Source: Chlorokybus atmophyticus (lineage: Eukaryota; Streptophyta; Chlorokybophyceae; Chlorokybales; Chlorokybaceae). From it: DNA of 64,000 nt. This document shows, in pieces, positions 48,000 through 59,125 of the stretch. The translations under genes and the position numbers were made by a program. The stretch is from the NCBI GenBank assembly GCA_009103225.1, contig RHPI01001037.1:1100717-1164716 (forward strand). The letters run 5' to 3'. Each line of letters opens with the position of its first letter. Position 1 is the first letter of the stretch. The notes beneath the pieces were generated by a model. That model worked only from the letters and a program-made list of their open reading frames with translations, searched no databases and was not told where the DNA came from.

Positions 48000-50413
48000 A
48001 TGGATGCAATGGCCCATCCTCTGGCCATCCCCACGCACTCATTGGGCGATGAGGAGGAGAGCCCCTCGCCTCAACCGCAGCCAACATCCCCGCCTCCAGC
48101 ATCCACGGATCGGCCGGCGGATGACATCTTCATGCGCGCAGGCTCCCCGCCACCCACAACACCTTCTCAGCAGGCGACAAACGTGGGTATTCAACCACTA
48201 TCTCCTGGCACAGTGACCTGTCAGCTTGTACTAATAAGTGACAGATTCGTCATGCAGAAGCCTGCATCTCCCCCGACAGCAAGTGCGGAGCCGCCACCCG
48301 CTGCAGCAAGGCCTGTGCTCCCTCCCACTCGCATCCCGAGTGACAGCAACCTGGAGGTTAGCGTCAGTGATCCTGTCAAGCAAGGCGAAGGCGTGCAGGC
48401 TTATGTGTCATACCGCGTCACGACAAAGGTGCCGTGACACTAGTAATAGCTGTCCCTAATGCATGCTGTTGTGCATGTAATTCACGGCGTGCAAGCAGCT
48501 ATTGCCTTCCTTTTTGCTTGTTGCACATGCACAAACATAGAGTTGCAGTGTGTATAAATGAAGCGAGTGTATATATGTACGGCCATGCTTGCAACTGTTT
48601 ACATTGAGGTTTGTGCATGTTGACAGACGAATCTACCTCAATATCGATGGACGCAATTCAATGTCATACGCCGTTTCAGCGACTTTGTGTGGCTGCATGA
48701 CCGCCTCGTGGAGAAGAATCCGGGCGTGATCATCCCGCCAGTTCCAGAGAAGAATGTAGTAGGCAAGCTTGAGGCGGCACACAACTTGGTGCCCTGTTGT
48801 TGCTTACACTGCTTATGTTGCAAATGCTGTTGTGCCACTCTGCAGAGAAGTTCCGCTTCAGTCAAGAGTTCATTGAGCAACGGAGACGCGCTCTTGATGT
48901 CTTTGTCAATCGAGTTGTGCAGCACCCGATGCTATACCTTAGCACCGACTTGCAGCTGTTTCTGGAGGCCTCAGAAGAAGTGTGGGTAAGTATAAGTCAA
49001 GTATTATGAAGTCAATACACAAGCTAACGTATCACACCTCTCCAGGCGGTAGAGACTGCTAGAACAGAAGGTGCGCTAAAGAAAAAGCCACGAGACTTCC
49101 TGCAGCTCATCAAGGTGAGTGCCTGCATAAGCCATGCATAACATGGTAACCTGCAAGTTGTGGCAGATGCCAAGTAATGTTGTTGTGTCGCAGGATGTTC
49201 AGCAGACAGTAAGCGGGGCAGTCTTAGGTAAAGAGAGGCCAGAGCGTGACGTGGATCCTGAATACGAGGCCTATAAGGCCTACGCAAACGCACTTGAAGG
49301 CCATCTGGCGGAGGCACGCAGACAGGCTGAACGCCTCGTGAAACGGCACAAAGGTAAGGTTTCCATCAATTGCATGACATGTGGGTTGCAGCTTCAGTGC
49401 ACAGATATGCGTTATGCTTCTGTTGCAGAGCTGAAGCAAGCGCTCGGTGACTTTGGGGTCGCGTCGGTGATGCTTGGGGGAGTAGAGGGTGGCGTTGTGG
49501 GCCATGCATTCACGCAGCTGGGAGACAAGGCACACGCTTTGTCAGAGACTCTGCAGAAGCAAGTAAGGAATGTCCGCAAGCATTCAGCCTGCAGTGGACA
49601 GCAAATAGGGACGTGCAGCTGATTGTGTTTGCGCGGCAGGCTTCGGACCTGTCCTTCCACTTTGAGCAACCGTTGAGAGAGTATGTACGTACAGTGTATG
49701 CTGTGAAGGTATGTTGCGTCCAGCTGCTGCTCTGCACTTGTCATGCATGAGTAGTGTGGCTATCTGACTCCTTACCTGTTGCAGCAAGTCCTGTCAGCGC
49801 GCTCAGCTGCATTCACCAATCATCAAAGCCTGGTGATCGAGCTGTCGTCCAGAAAGGCTGCAGTGTAATGCCTGCAATGACTGTTGTGTGCACTGCAAAC
49901 ATCTGGTGTTGCATTGCTGTGCAGGTCGCTGCATGGAACCAATTCACTTTGTGTTGTCCAGTGCACGCCTGCAGGCAGCAGTTCCAAGAAGGGAAGACAG
50001 GGTACAGCAGGCTGAACATGAGGCCGTTGAGGTGAGGAAGTCTGCAGTATGATTTTTTTGTTGCTCGTCTACACGCATTGCATTCCAACAATACGCCGCA
50101 GTTTGTGATGTTATGCATATCATGTGTTGCATGCACGCGTGTCTGAAACTGTTTTATCTGAGAGCAGTACACAAGGAAGGTGCAAAACGCCAAGGAGCAG
50201 TACGACATGGTTGTGGAGCGCATGCGCATGGAGATGGCGCGGTTCCACATGGAGATGTGCCAGGACCTGCACCAAGTCTTGCGCGACTTTGCCGCCAGCC
50301 AGGCCCGCCTCACGAAAGACATGGCGGCTGCATGGCGATCGCTTCTGCCCGAGCTTGAGAAAGCCAAATCAGAGACCGCTGGAACGGCACCTGTCGTGGA
50401 GCAGACTGCTTGA
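48000..50413 (+). CDS. SNX1/2-type sorting nexin (PX-BAR), retromer component
   Basis: The start is ATG 48000 ([20 protein letters not shown]) with a Pro/Ser-rich disordered leader. The PX domain spans exons up to about 48990: [20 protein letters not shown], then [13 protein letters not shown] with the phosphoinositide-binding Arg, and IIPPVPEKN with the Pro-rich loop, then [20 protein letters not shown]. The BAR region follows: [54 protein letters not shown] and a last helix ending in [19 protein letters not shown]...VVEQTA, stop at 50411-50413. These proteins bind PI3P on endosomes, tubulate membrane and act with the VPS26-29-35 retromer core. Confidence 0.92.
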
Positions 50414-52959
50414 TGCAATATGGCTCACCTATTGCTAGTCTGCCAAGCTTTGTACAGAAAGACTTGCACCACTCTCCGCCAGCAGACTGCTCACCCGGCA
50501 AAAGCTGTGACTCGGCAAGGTCACAATGACAAGGTACTCGGCATGCATTATGAGGCCAGCCACCGCCTACACAGCTGCAGCTGTGTTGCGTGGGTGTGCA
50601 TGCCTAGCTTGGTTTACAGAGCCTTTAACTTGACAGTGGAGCTGGCCTCATCAACTATGGCAGGTGGCGAGTTGCCCGATGTGCCGTAACGTCCATTGCT
50701 GTACTGTGATGTGCGTGTTGCGCTAGGTTTGGGTGTAGCAATAGCAAGCTTGGTGTGTCAATTCTAGTCCAACGATGTTGTGGATGTGTTTGTGTAGGTA
50801 GGTATGCACACTTGGGCTATGCGTGTTATTGTCCTATGACAATATGCGTCTATCTCTGACATATACGCGTTCATTGACATATGCAGCGCATGATGTTCAA
50901 GGAAAGAAGGCAAAAGCTTGTCAGTAGTATCCAGAAGTGCACACGTGTGATGTGGATTGAGAACATGCAACCATTACATTACAGATTGGCGCGTGAGAAC
51001 ATGCTGCTATAAACCTTACTCTGGCGCCTTTGTATACTTGAAAAACTTATGCTTCAAGTTGTCGTGCATGTGTTAAGAATGGCCTTGTATGCAATGCTAC
51101 ATACTCCCTTATGGTATACATGGAACAGTTCACTTGTCTGTTGCTATCGTGCCCAATGGATGGCTGTCAACATCATACGTCATTCTGCAAGCATATAATG
51201 CGCACGGTATGCTTATTGTTCTCCAACATCGCGTTCATAAAATGTTATCACTCTTTAAACCGGAACTCGTGTACTAATAACAAGCACATGTTGTTTATAC
51301 AATTTTACACACACGATATTCAACTGTATCCAAACGACAATGGTCACCTCCCATTATACCTTGCAAAAGCGCTACTTCAATACAAAGTCCGCAGCTCAAG
51401 CTTGCACAGCAAGGTTATATGCAAGCACACTTTCAGCTGCAAATCATCAAGGTGATTGGATGCCGCTGTATGAGCCATTGTAGTTGCATCCTCGCTTGGG
51501 GCTGCCAGAGCGAAACGTTACACTGCCTTGTGGGTTGTGGTGCTCTATCTGCATAACGTAGAGGACCAGACACATTGATTTAGATGTAGAGGAGCGATCA
51601 CAGTATAGCTCATACTTGCAACAACCAGATTGTCAGGTTACCAGTCTGCCTGTCTGCCATCCATGCATGCTTAACATGACGCACCGCAAACGATGTCATA
51701 TCTTTCAAGGTTGTCTTTAAAATTACAGCTACTTGACGCCACTAGGTATGGAGGTACAGGCATCATGCCTTTCTTGAAATCATGATTAAGGTGTTTGAAC
51801 CTTGTGCAATACAAAAGAGTTTTGAAGGGAGCCGCCCGCGTACGTGATCGGAGGATTTGTGGCACATGAACTATGTAGCTACCGGACTCAAATAATCAAG
51901 GCTCTGACTACCAGGTCACTCATTAAAGTGAACATCAACCTGGAAGCTGCACCTTCAAGCCAAGAGGGCGCTTGAATGTGTGGGAGGATGCTTGCTTCCA
52001 GCTCTTTGGCACACGGATGTCATACACACTCATAAAAACAAAAATGCAGGTATGATAATAGGTGCAAAACCCTTTGAGCTGCCTTGATGCATTCAATTGA
52101 TGTGTTACTATTACCATTTATTGTGCATCAAGTTAATGCCTCCAGCGTTGATGGCTAAAACTTAGCGCCGGGCAATACATCTGTAAAGTATCGCTCGCGC
52201 CATGCCCTTAATTAAAAACGTTGCTATGCCATCGACGTTATACATGTCATACTGGAATGCCTATGTAAGTATGAGGTTGGTAATAACAACCATTACGTGT
52301 GTATAATCAGCTCTTTCAGAATCAAATACGGATGGCTGTTTTATCATAACGAACACCGTCATTCTTAATATCAAATAGAATTAACAATGAGTATATTACA
52401 ACAGCTACATTTTCGGGCAGGTGGCGTGCAGCATTGTTAAGCATTTGTTTAACTTCATCATTACAACGCCCAAACGATCATGATGCAGTGATTCACATGT
52501 AGTTATATGTCAAGTTGCAAGTGGTCATACAAATTCTGCAATGTTCATTGTTTAGGGAATATAATGTACATCGTGATAAGATAACGCTTGAAACTGCTAA
52601 TTGACTCTATGTATGAATGGGGTGTCTTGACAGAATAGCGGAATGTGCTTTTGCTTCTTTTGTGGGCACTACAGAAGTTCTACTTGTGCTCACCACCCTC
52701 TATCCAGTGCGATGATCGCAAAGGCAGAGCCGGCATATCGGCATATTGGCATATCATTCGAATGTGGGTGATTCATGAACGCCGCCCATCTGGCGGCCTG
52801 TACGAGGGCACCGGCAGCGACAACCCCTCCGGCTCACTTGCTGCAAGATGGCCTCATCACAGTTGTTCACTTGCAGCAGCCGAGGCGGCGGCGGTGGTGG
52901 CGGCGGCGACGGTCCTAGAGGGTGACGGAGGCAGTGGGAGGAGTACCCCTACACGAGGG
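50414..52959. other. Gene-poor, AT-richer 2.5-kb spacer
   Basis: No exon series is recognised on either strand. Base composition turns visibly more A+T-rich between about 51.0 and 52.6 kb than in flanking genes, with short frames only. Sequence near 52.65-52.95 kb is again GC-rich and may be the helicase promoter or 5' UTR. Confidence 0.5.
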
Positions 52960-55900
52960 ATGAAAAGGGCGCACGCTGAGACGGTCGCGGGTAACGGTGC
53001 TTTTCCAGCGGAGGTTGCTGCTGAAGTCAACGGAGGCAGAGCCAAGCGCTTGCAGGTTGAGGACCAGGCTGGAGCTCTTGATCAGCAGGTGGCGCCGGTG
53101 AGCGAAGGATTGAAGACATGCTTGCATCAAGTAAGCCTTTAGTTGTCCACGATGGTGTAATCACAGAGATTGTCCTGTATGCCTGGCATACAGTAACGGT
53201 CAATGCATGCATGACATGCACTGTGCGTTATGCACTTACTCGCGTGCGCGTACCGTGCATACGCCGTGACACTGTCTGTGGTGTTTAGGTTTCATATCCG
53301 GAGGGTTTTGTAGCTGCTGCTGATAAACCCATCCCGCTCAAACCTGCCAAAACCTACCCTTTCACACTCGACCCATTTCAGGTATGTGGTTGTCTTTGTG
53401 CTAGTTGATTGAGATGAACGTAAAGCTGATCTCATGGGGGTTGTCTTCACCTTTCGCAATGCATGTTTACCAGCACATGCATGTCATTGTTAAAAACTCA
53501 AGTACACATTTCCAACAGATATGGGAAGGTTGTTGTTGAGTGGGGACTGCTGGTTTCATTACTGCTCTCTCTTGATTTTTGTGTCAGGCCACGGCCATAT
53601 CATGTCTAGAAAAGGGCGAGAGCGTGCTTGTGTCAGCCCCTACGCGTACGGGGAAGACTGTTGTTGCCGAGTATGCCATTGCCATGTCACTGCGCGACAA
53701 CCAAAGATGCATCTACACATCACCAACAACAGCTTCGTCACACCGGAAGTACAGGTACGTTAGATCCAGGTTTATGGGCAAATCAGGCCAGGCTGCCTAG
53801 TTGTCAATCTTTGTAATGACGGTTAATTGTGCAGAGAGCTGTGTGAAGAGTTTTCAGACGTGGGTTGTATGACTGGAGATGTCACAAAAAGTCCCAATGC
53901 ATCTGTTTTGGTTATGACCTCCGAGAACTTAAGGACCATGCTGTACCGCGGCTCAGAAGTCATTAGAGAAGTTGCTTGGATCATCTTTGACGAGGTAATT
54001 ACTGGTGGCATTGCATTGCGTGAAGGAGTGTCGTCCATATAGGCACAAACATGATCGCTGCGGATTTGCCATTGCCATAGGCTTTGGAGCATGATATCGT
54101 CACTGCTTGTACGCTCCAGCAAGGTGCACACAATGTTAGCTTTGGTTTTGTTTTTAACATGTTCATGTGTTGCTGGGTCAGCTTGACTACATGCGTGACA
54201 AAGAGCGTGGTGGTTTCTTGGAGGAGTGTATGTTGTTGGTCCCGAACAACGCGCGTCTCGTGTTCCTTTCTGCTACCGTGCCAAATGCGAAGGAGTTTGC
54301 GGATTGGGTCACCAAGATCCATAAGCAACCGTGCCATATTGTATATACGGACTTCAGACCTACCCCTTTGCAGGTAAAACACCAGCATGCCCCGTTTAGG
54401 TCAAGGTACGCCTTGTAAGAGGCACGATGTTGGAACCACTGGTATGCATCGTCAAGTTGTAGATGCGCCACCACCTCTTCTTTCACAGCACTTCATCTTT
54501 CCGGCTGGCGGAGATGGGATATTCCTTGTCGTGGATGAGAAGTCCAAGTTCAGGCAGGACCACTTTCAGAAGGCCATGGACATGCTGTCGGCAGCAACTC
54601 AGGTATGAAGCCTGGCTTGGAAGTTCATTTGCATTCTTTGCACTCAAACGTGAGTACTTAGTGCTTCCTGATGTTCATGCACTGTATTTGTTTAGTTTAT
54701 GATGGTGTCCACTGGTTTATGCAGTTCAGTATGTACAGTTTGTTGCGTTCGCCTCTGGTAGTGGCACCCATGTCCAGATATGTCAGTCAACGCTCGGGTG
54801 ATGTTTGGTGACCATGCAGGCTGATGCGAACAAGAAGTCTATCAGCGGTCCTAGTGACATCTACAAGCTCGTGCGCATGGTCATGGCCAAGCACTGTGAT
54901 CCCTGCATTGTGTTTAGCTTCAGCAAGCGTCAGTGCGAGGCTCATGCCCTTCAGATGGCTGACCTCGATCTCAATGATGACGAGGAGAGAATATTGGTGG
55001 AAGGCATGTGCAACAATGCGATAAAGTCCCTCAGCGATGATGACAAGCGATTGCCGCAGGTGCTGTGCCCAATAGATGCAACTTGTGTGGTGCAATACAA
55101 GAATGTTGTGCTGTATGTGGCGGTCAGCATGTCGTCATGTGACCTGAGATCAAAATACCTGAGTTGCCAGAGCACAGAGCAGGAAGTAGCCAGTTGACCT
55201 TGTGTATCTGATACATGCAGGTGACAGCAATTCTGCCTCTCTTGAGGCGCGGCATCGGCGTGCATTATTCCGGGTTGTTGCCTATCATCAAAGAGGTCAT
55301 TGAGATATTGTTCCAGGTATTGGTGGTGGCATCTCATGTCTGTGCGCTGCATCATTGTTGCATCGTCAAGCAGCGAGCAAAGCTCAACACTGAGTTGCAT
55401 GCACATTGCAGCAAGGCTTGTTGAAGGTTCTTTTTGCCACCGAGACTTGCAGCATCGGCCTCAATATGCCGGCTAAGACTGTCATCTTCACCTCCGTACG
55501 CAAATTTGATGGCGAGGACTTTCACTGGATATCATCCGGCGAGTACATTCAGGTACACTTGTACCACACATGTTGTCATGTGCCAACCCTATTGCACCTC
55601 CCACCCTATCATAATGTTCGAATTTGTACTTGTGTGTTTGTCAAACAGATGAGTGGAAGGGCAGGTCGAAGGGGTTTGGATGACAGAGGGGTTGTCATTC
55701 TCATGGTGGATGAGCGGATGGAGCCCAGCGTGGCAAAGGGCATGTTGAAGGGCCGAACTGACACGCTTGACTCCAGCTTGCACCTGTCGTACTCAACCCT
55801 TCTCAACATGCTGCGCATGGAAGACGCTTTGCCTGAGTGTCTACTGCGGAACAGCTATAAGCAGTTTCAGACCGACAGGTCTCTTCCGCATCTTAGGGTA

Positions 55901-58900
55901 TGCTGGTGTGCTGCTGTCCGTGCTTGTGCGCATGCTGTACCGAGTCTCACAACTTTGCTATAGAGAAAGGTGGAGGATCTGGAGGCCAAGCGGGCAGCGA
56001 TTGAGATTGAAGGTGAAACAGAGTTGGAAGACTTCTATTCGCTTCGGCGACAACTATCTGAGCTGCGTGCAGAGTTGAGGCAACAGGTAAGCGTGACTGG
56101 ACGACGACTGCAATGGTGTCGTGTTGTTAAGCATGACATAAGCTCGACCGCAAAGCTGGCGTGCAAGCATTGTTGTCGCTGGTCGGGAAAGTGGTATGTA
56201 TGCTGTGCACAAGTAGCATTGTATCAGGAACTGAAGATGTCACACAACCCCAGCAGGTTGACAGCAACGCCAACAAAAAGCTTGCTCAACGCATTGAAAC
56301 GCTGGAAGGCATGCTGCGCAAGCATCCACAGATGAAGCGGGCAGACGCAGCTGACTCCCTTCAGCTTATTACACAGAAGGCCCAGCTGGCAGTGGAGATA
56401 CAACATCTGAAACTGGAAGAAAAATCTGCTTGCTCCATGGTGTTAATATCTGAGTTGAACGCAAAGCGGCAATTGTTAAAGCGATTAGGCTACATTGATG
56501 AAGCTGGAGTTGTACAGGTGGGTAGCTTGGTAGCTATCGTAGCTATTGGATTGTAGAGGCGTTGGAGGTTGCAGATCAGTCTTTGTGATGAAGTTGCCAT
56601 CTCTATCAGCAGCGCCCAGTGAAGTTGGATCGAAGCCGCTTCTATTGGTCACTGCTGATTGAAGATGCACTCATTGTTAATCTTGTGATCTGTTGAATAT
56701 GCAGGTCAAGGGTCGTGTAGCTTCTGAGATCTCCTGCGCGGATGAGTTGGTTCTGACCGAGATGATATGCAATGGAGCATTCAATGAGCTCACCCCCGAG
56801 GAGACAGCGGCGCTGTGCTCATGTTTTGTTTGGTCGGAGAAGGTTAACTCCGAAGCTGCCACGCTTACAGAGCCGCTTGTTGAAGCACTTGGCGTGTTGC
56901 AGGACACTGCGCTGCGAGTGGGGAAGGTAAGTTAACATATGCATAGGCACTCCATAGCAACTTAGAACAGCTATTGGGTAGGCGTTGTCATTGGATGCAT
57001 GTGGAGACCATTTTGAATCTGATGTCACATTACTGTCAGTATGAGTGTGAGCGTTTCGGCATTGTCATTTGACAATCTTCCCTGGCCAACCCAGTGGTGT
57101 TTGTATTGCAGGTGGCTACTGAATGCAAGGTGGAGTTGGATGTAGACAAGTATGCAAACTCTTTTCGGACTGACTTCGTGGAGGCGGTGTATGCTTGGGC
57201 TAGAGGGGCCAAGTTCTCAGAGGTATTGTTGTGCTGTTTTTCAGCACAGCACTTGTTCCGTTGCTGCGATAGGTTGGTCGTGCAAAAGGCCAACCCTTAA
57301 GTTGCGCAGGTGTTGCAGCTGTGCAAGGTGTCTGACGGCAGTCTCATATGTGCACTTCAGCGTCTGGAGAAACTGCTCCAACAAATGTTTGCTGCAGCAC
57401 GTGCACTTGGTGAAACAGATGTTGAGGTCAGGTTTGAGGATGCCATCAAGACAATCAAGCACGGGGTTGTTTTTGGAATGTCTTTGGAGGACAATACAGA
57501 GCGGCAGGAGAAGGCAGATGGCTTGCCATACAGCCAGTTTGGGAGTGATCATCTCATGCAGGTGCTTCAGCGGCTGTCTGCCCGTGATCTTTGCCAGCTT
57601 GCTGCAACCTGCCGCCGCAACCGCGAGCTTGTTGAGCGAGAGGACCTATGGCAATTCCTCTGCCGCAGAGATCTGCAGCTTGAGGGTGGCAATGGACGCA
57701 GCTGGCGGCAGGTGTACCGAGAAGCCCACACATTGGAGGCTGCCACCTGGCACGAGCTTGGGTCTGTGCAGCGGGGAGCTGGAGGTGGCGAAGCTAGCCC
57801 GCAGGCTCGTGCTTCGCATATATGTAGTTGGGCCGCTGGCAAGTTTGTTGTGTTTGGAGGCGGTTGCGACGGAGGTGAGTATAGAGGCATGCTCCTTTGT
57901 TTGCGCGTTGCTAAGTAGGCATGCAATTGTATGCTGCAGCAATGGTTGGGTTGCTATCAGCATGCAAACAGCTTGTTGCATACCTGTTTCATGCAGTATG
58001 TGTTGTGCAGGCCGCCACCTGAATGATACTTGGACTGCTTGCATCGAATGGGTTTCGGCAAAGCCAACTTGTACCTGGCGTCGACTGCAGTTGCCCAATC
58101 AGCCACCTGGGCGGTTCACACATTCGTGCGCTACTGTTGGAAGTTGCGTGGTTGTTTATGGCGGCATCATGGACACAGGAGCGCGCATGAGTGACACGTG
58201 GGCGCTCGACCTGGCTCGGGAAGAGCCTTGCTGGAAACAGCTGCAAGCAAGTGTATTCCCTCCAGCCAGAGGTGCAGCAGCCGCTTGCTATGCTGGGGGC
58301 AGCCGTGTCGTTGTGCATGGAGGCATAGATTCTGTGGGCAATCGGCTGTCGGACTTGTGGGTATTGGATCTCAGCAGAAGCGTTGAAGAACTCTCCTGGG
58401 AGGAAACTCCATCAGTGGGAGCTCCTACAGGACGTTCAGGTCACACACTGACATGGGTGGGCAGTGGTAAGCTTCTTATGTTCGGTGGTCGGGATCAGTC
58501 TTTCGAGGTGGTGGGAGATACATGGCTGCTAGATCTTGAGGCAGACCCGCCTCGCTGGACACAATTGAACAGTCAGGTGTCTCCCACCGGGCGCGCTGGA
58601 CATGTGACTGTGCCTATATTGGGGGGCAGGGCCTTGTTGTTTGGAGGCGAAGACTCCAACAGAGCTCGCAAGAATGATGTCTGGGTCATTGATCCTCATG
58701 CACCCAATGTGCAGTGGCGGGAGGTGGTGTTGTTTGGTGACAAGCCAGTGCCTAGGTCTTTCCATGGAGGTGCCGTCAACGAAGATGGGACGACAGTTCT
58801 TGTGTTTGGGGGCATGATTGATGGTGCTTGTGATCCTTCCGGCATCGCAACTGGTTCCAGCTCAGAGTTGCCGCACCCAATGCCACCTCAATTTCGCTTT

Positions 58901-58939
58901 GATGACGACATCCGGCTTTTATCCTTGACCCAAAATTGA
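52960..58939 (+). CDS. MTR4-like exosome helicase fused in frame to F-box/kelch protein
   Basis: N-terminal part: [13 protein letters not shown], motif [29 protein letters not shown], motif II DELD (family DEVH/DEIH) formed across an intron, [71 protein letters not shown] and [12 protein letters not shown]-terminal DSHCT region follows: [37 protein letters not shown]. The KOW arch normally between the ratchet helix and this region is absent. The exon 57310..57874 holds the last MTR4 residues ([20 protein letters not shown]) and then, without a stop, an F-box ([20 protein letters not shown]...[10 protein letters not shown]). The exon 58011..58939 gives kelch repeats ([58 protein letters not shown]) and stop at 58937-58939. 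The start ATG 52960 is likely, but upstream in-frame ATGs exist. A separate F-box gene could start at ATG 57479. Confidence 0.85.
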
Positions 58940-59125
58940 ACCCGTTTGTGTACATTCCAACCTCTGGCACCCGTTCTGTCGTCCTTTACACATGAATTCC
59001 CAATGTGTCCTCCAGACCATGGAGTTGATCAGGCACTGACCAGCTGTGCCTATATACATGCTGCGCTGTTGTGCCATTCTGAGTTCCAAGTTGATTTATT
59101 ACTGACCTTTACTGTTTGCGTTAGA

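Noticed and set aside
54100-54178. A hidden micro-exon (GTGCAC) that would restore DEVH in helicase motif II
   Set aside because: The GTGCAC at about 54122 is not followed by a GT donor and is not preceded by a good acceptor; the direct join to CTTGACTACATG keeps frame and matches the following conserved residues.
57152-58939. A 595-codon plus-strand open frame as one uninterrupted protein
   Set aside because: Its first part (57152-58010) is a shadow frame of helicase and F-box exons; only 58011-58939 is the kelch exon, entered by splicing from another frame.
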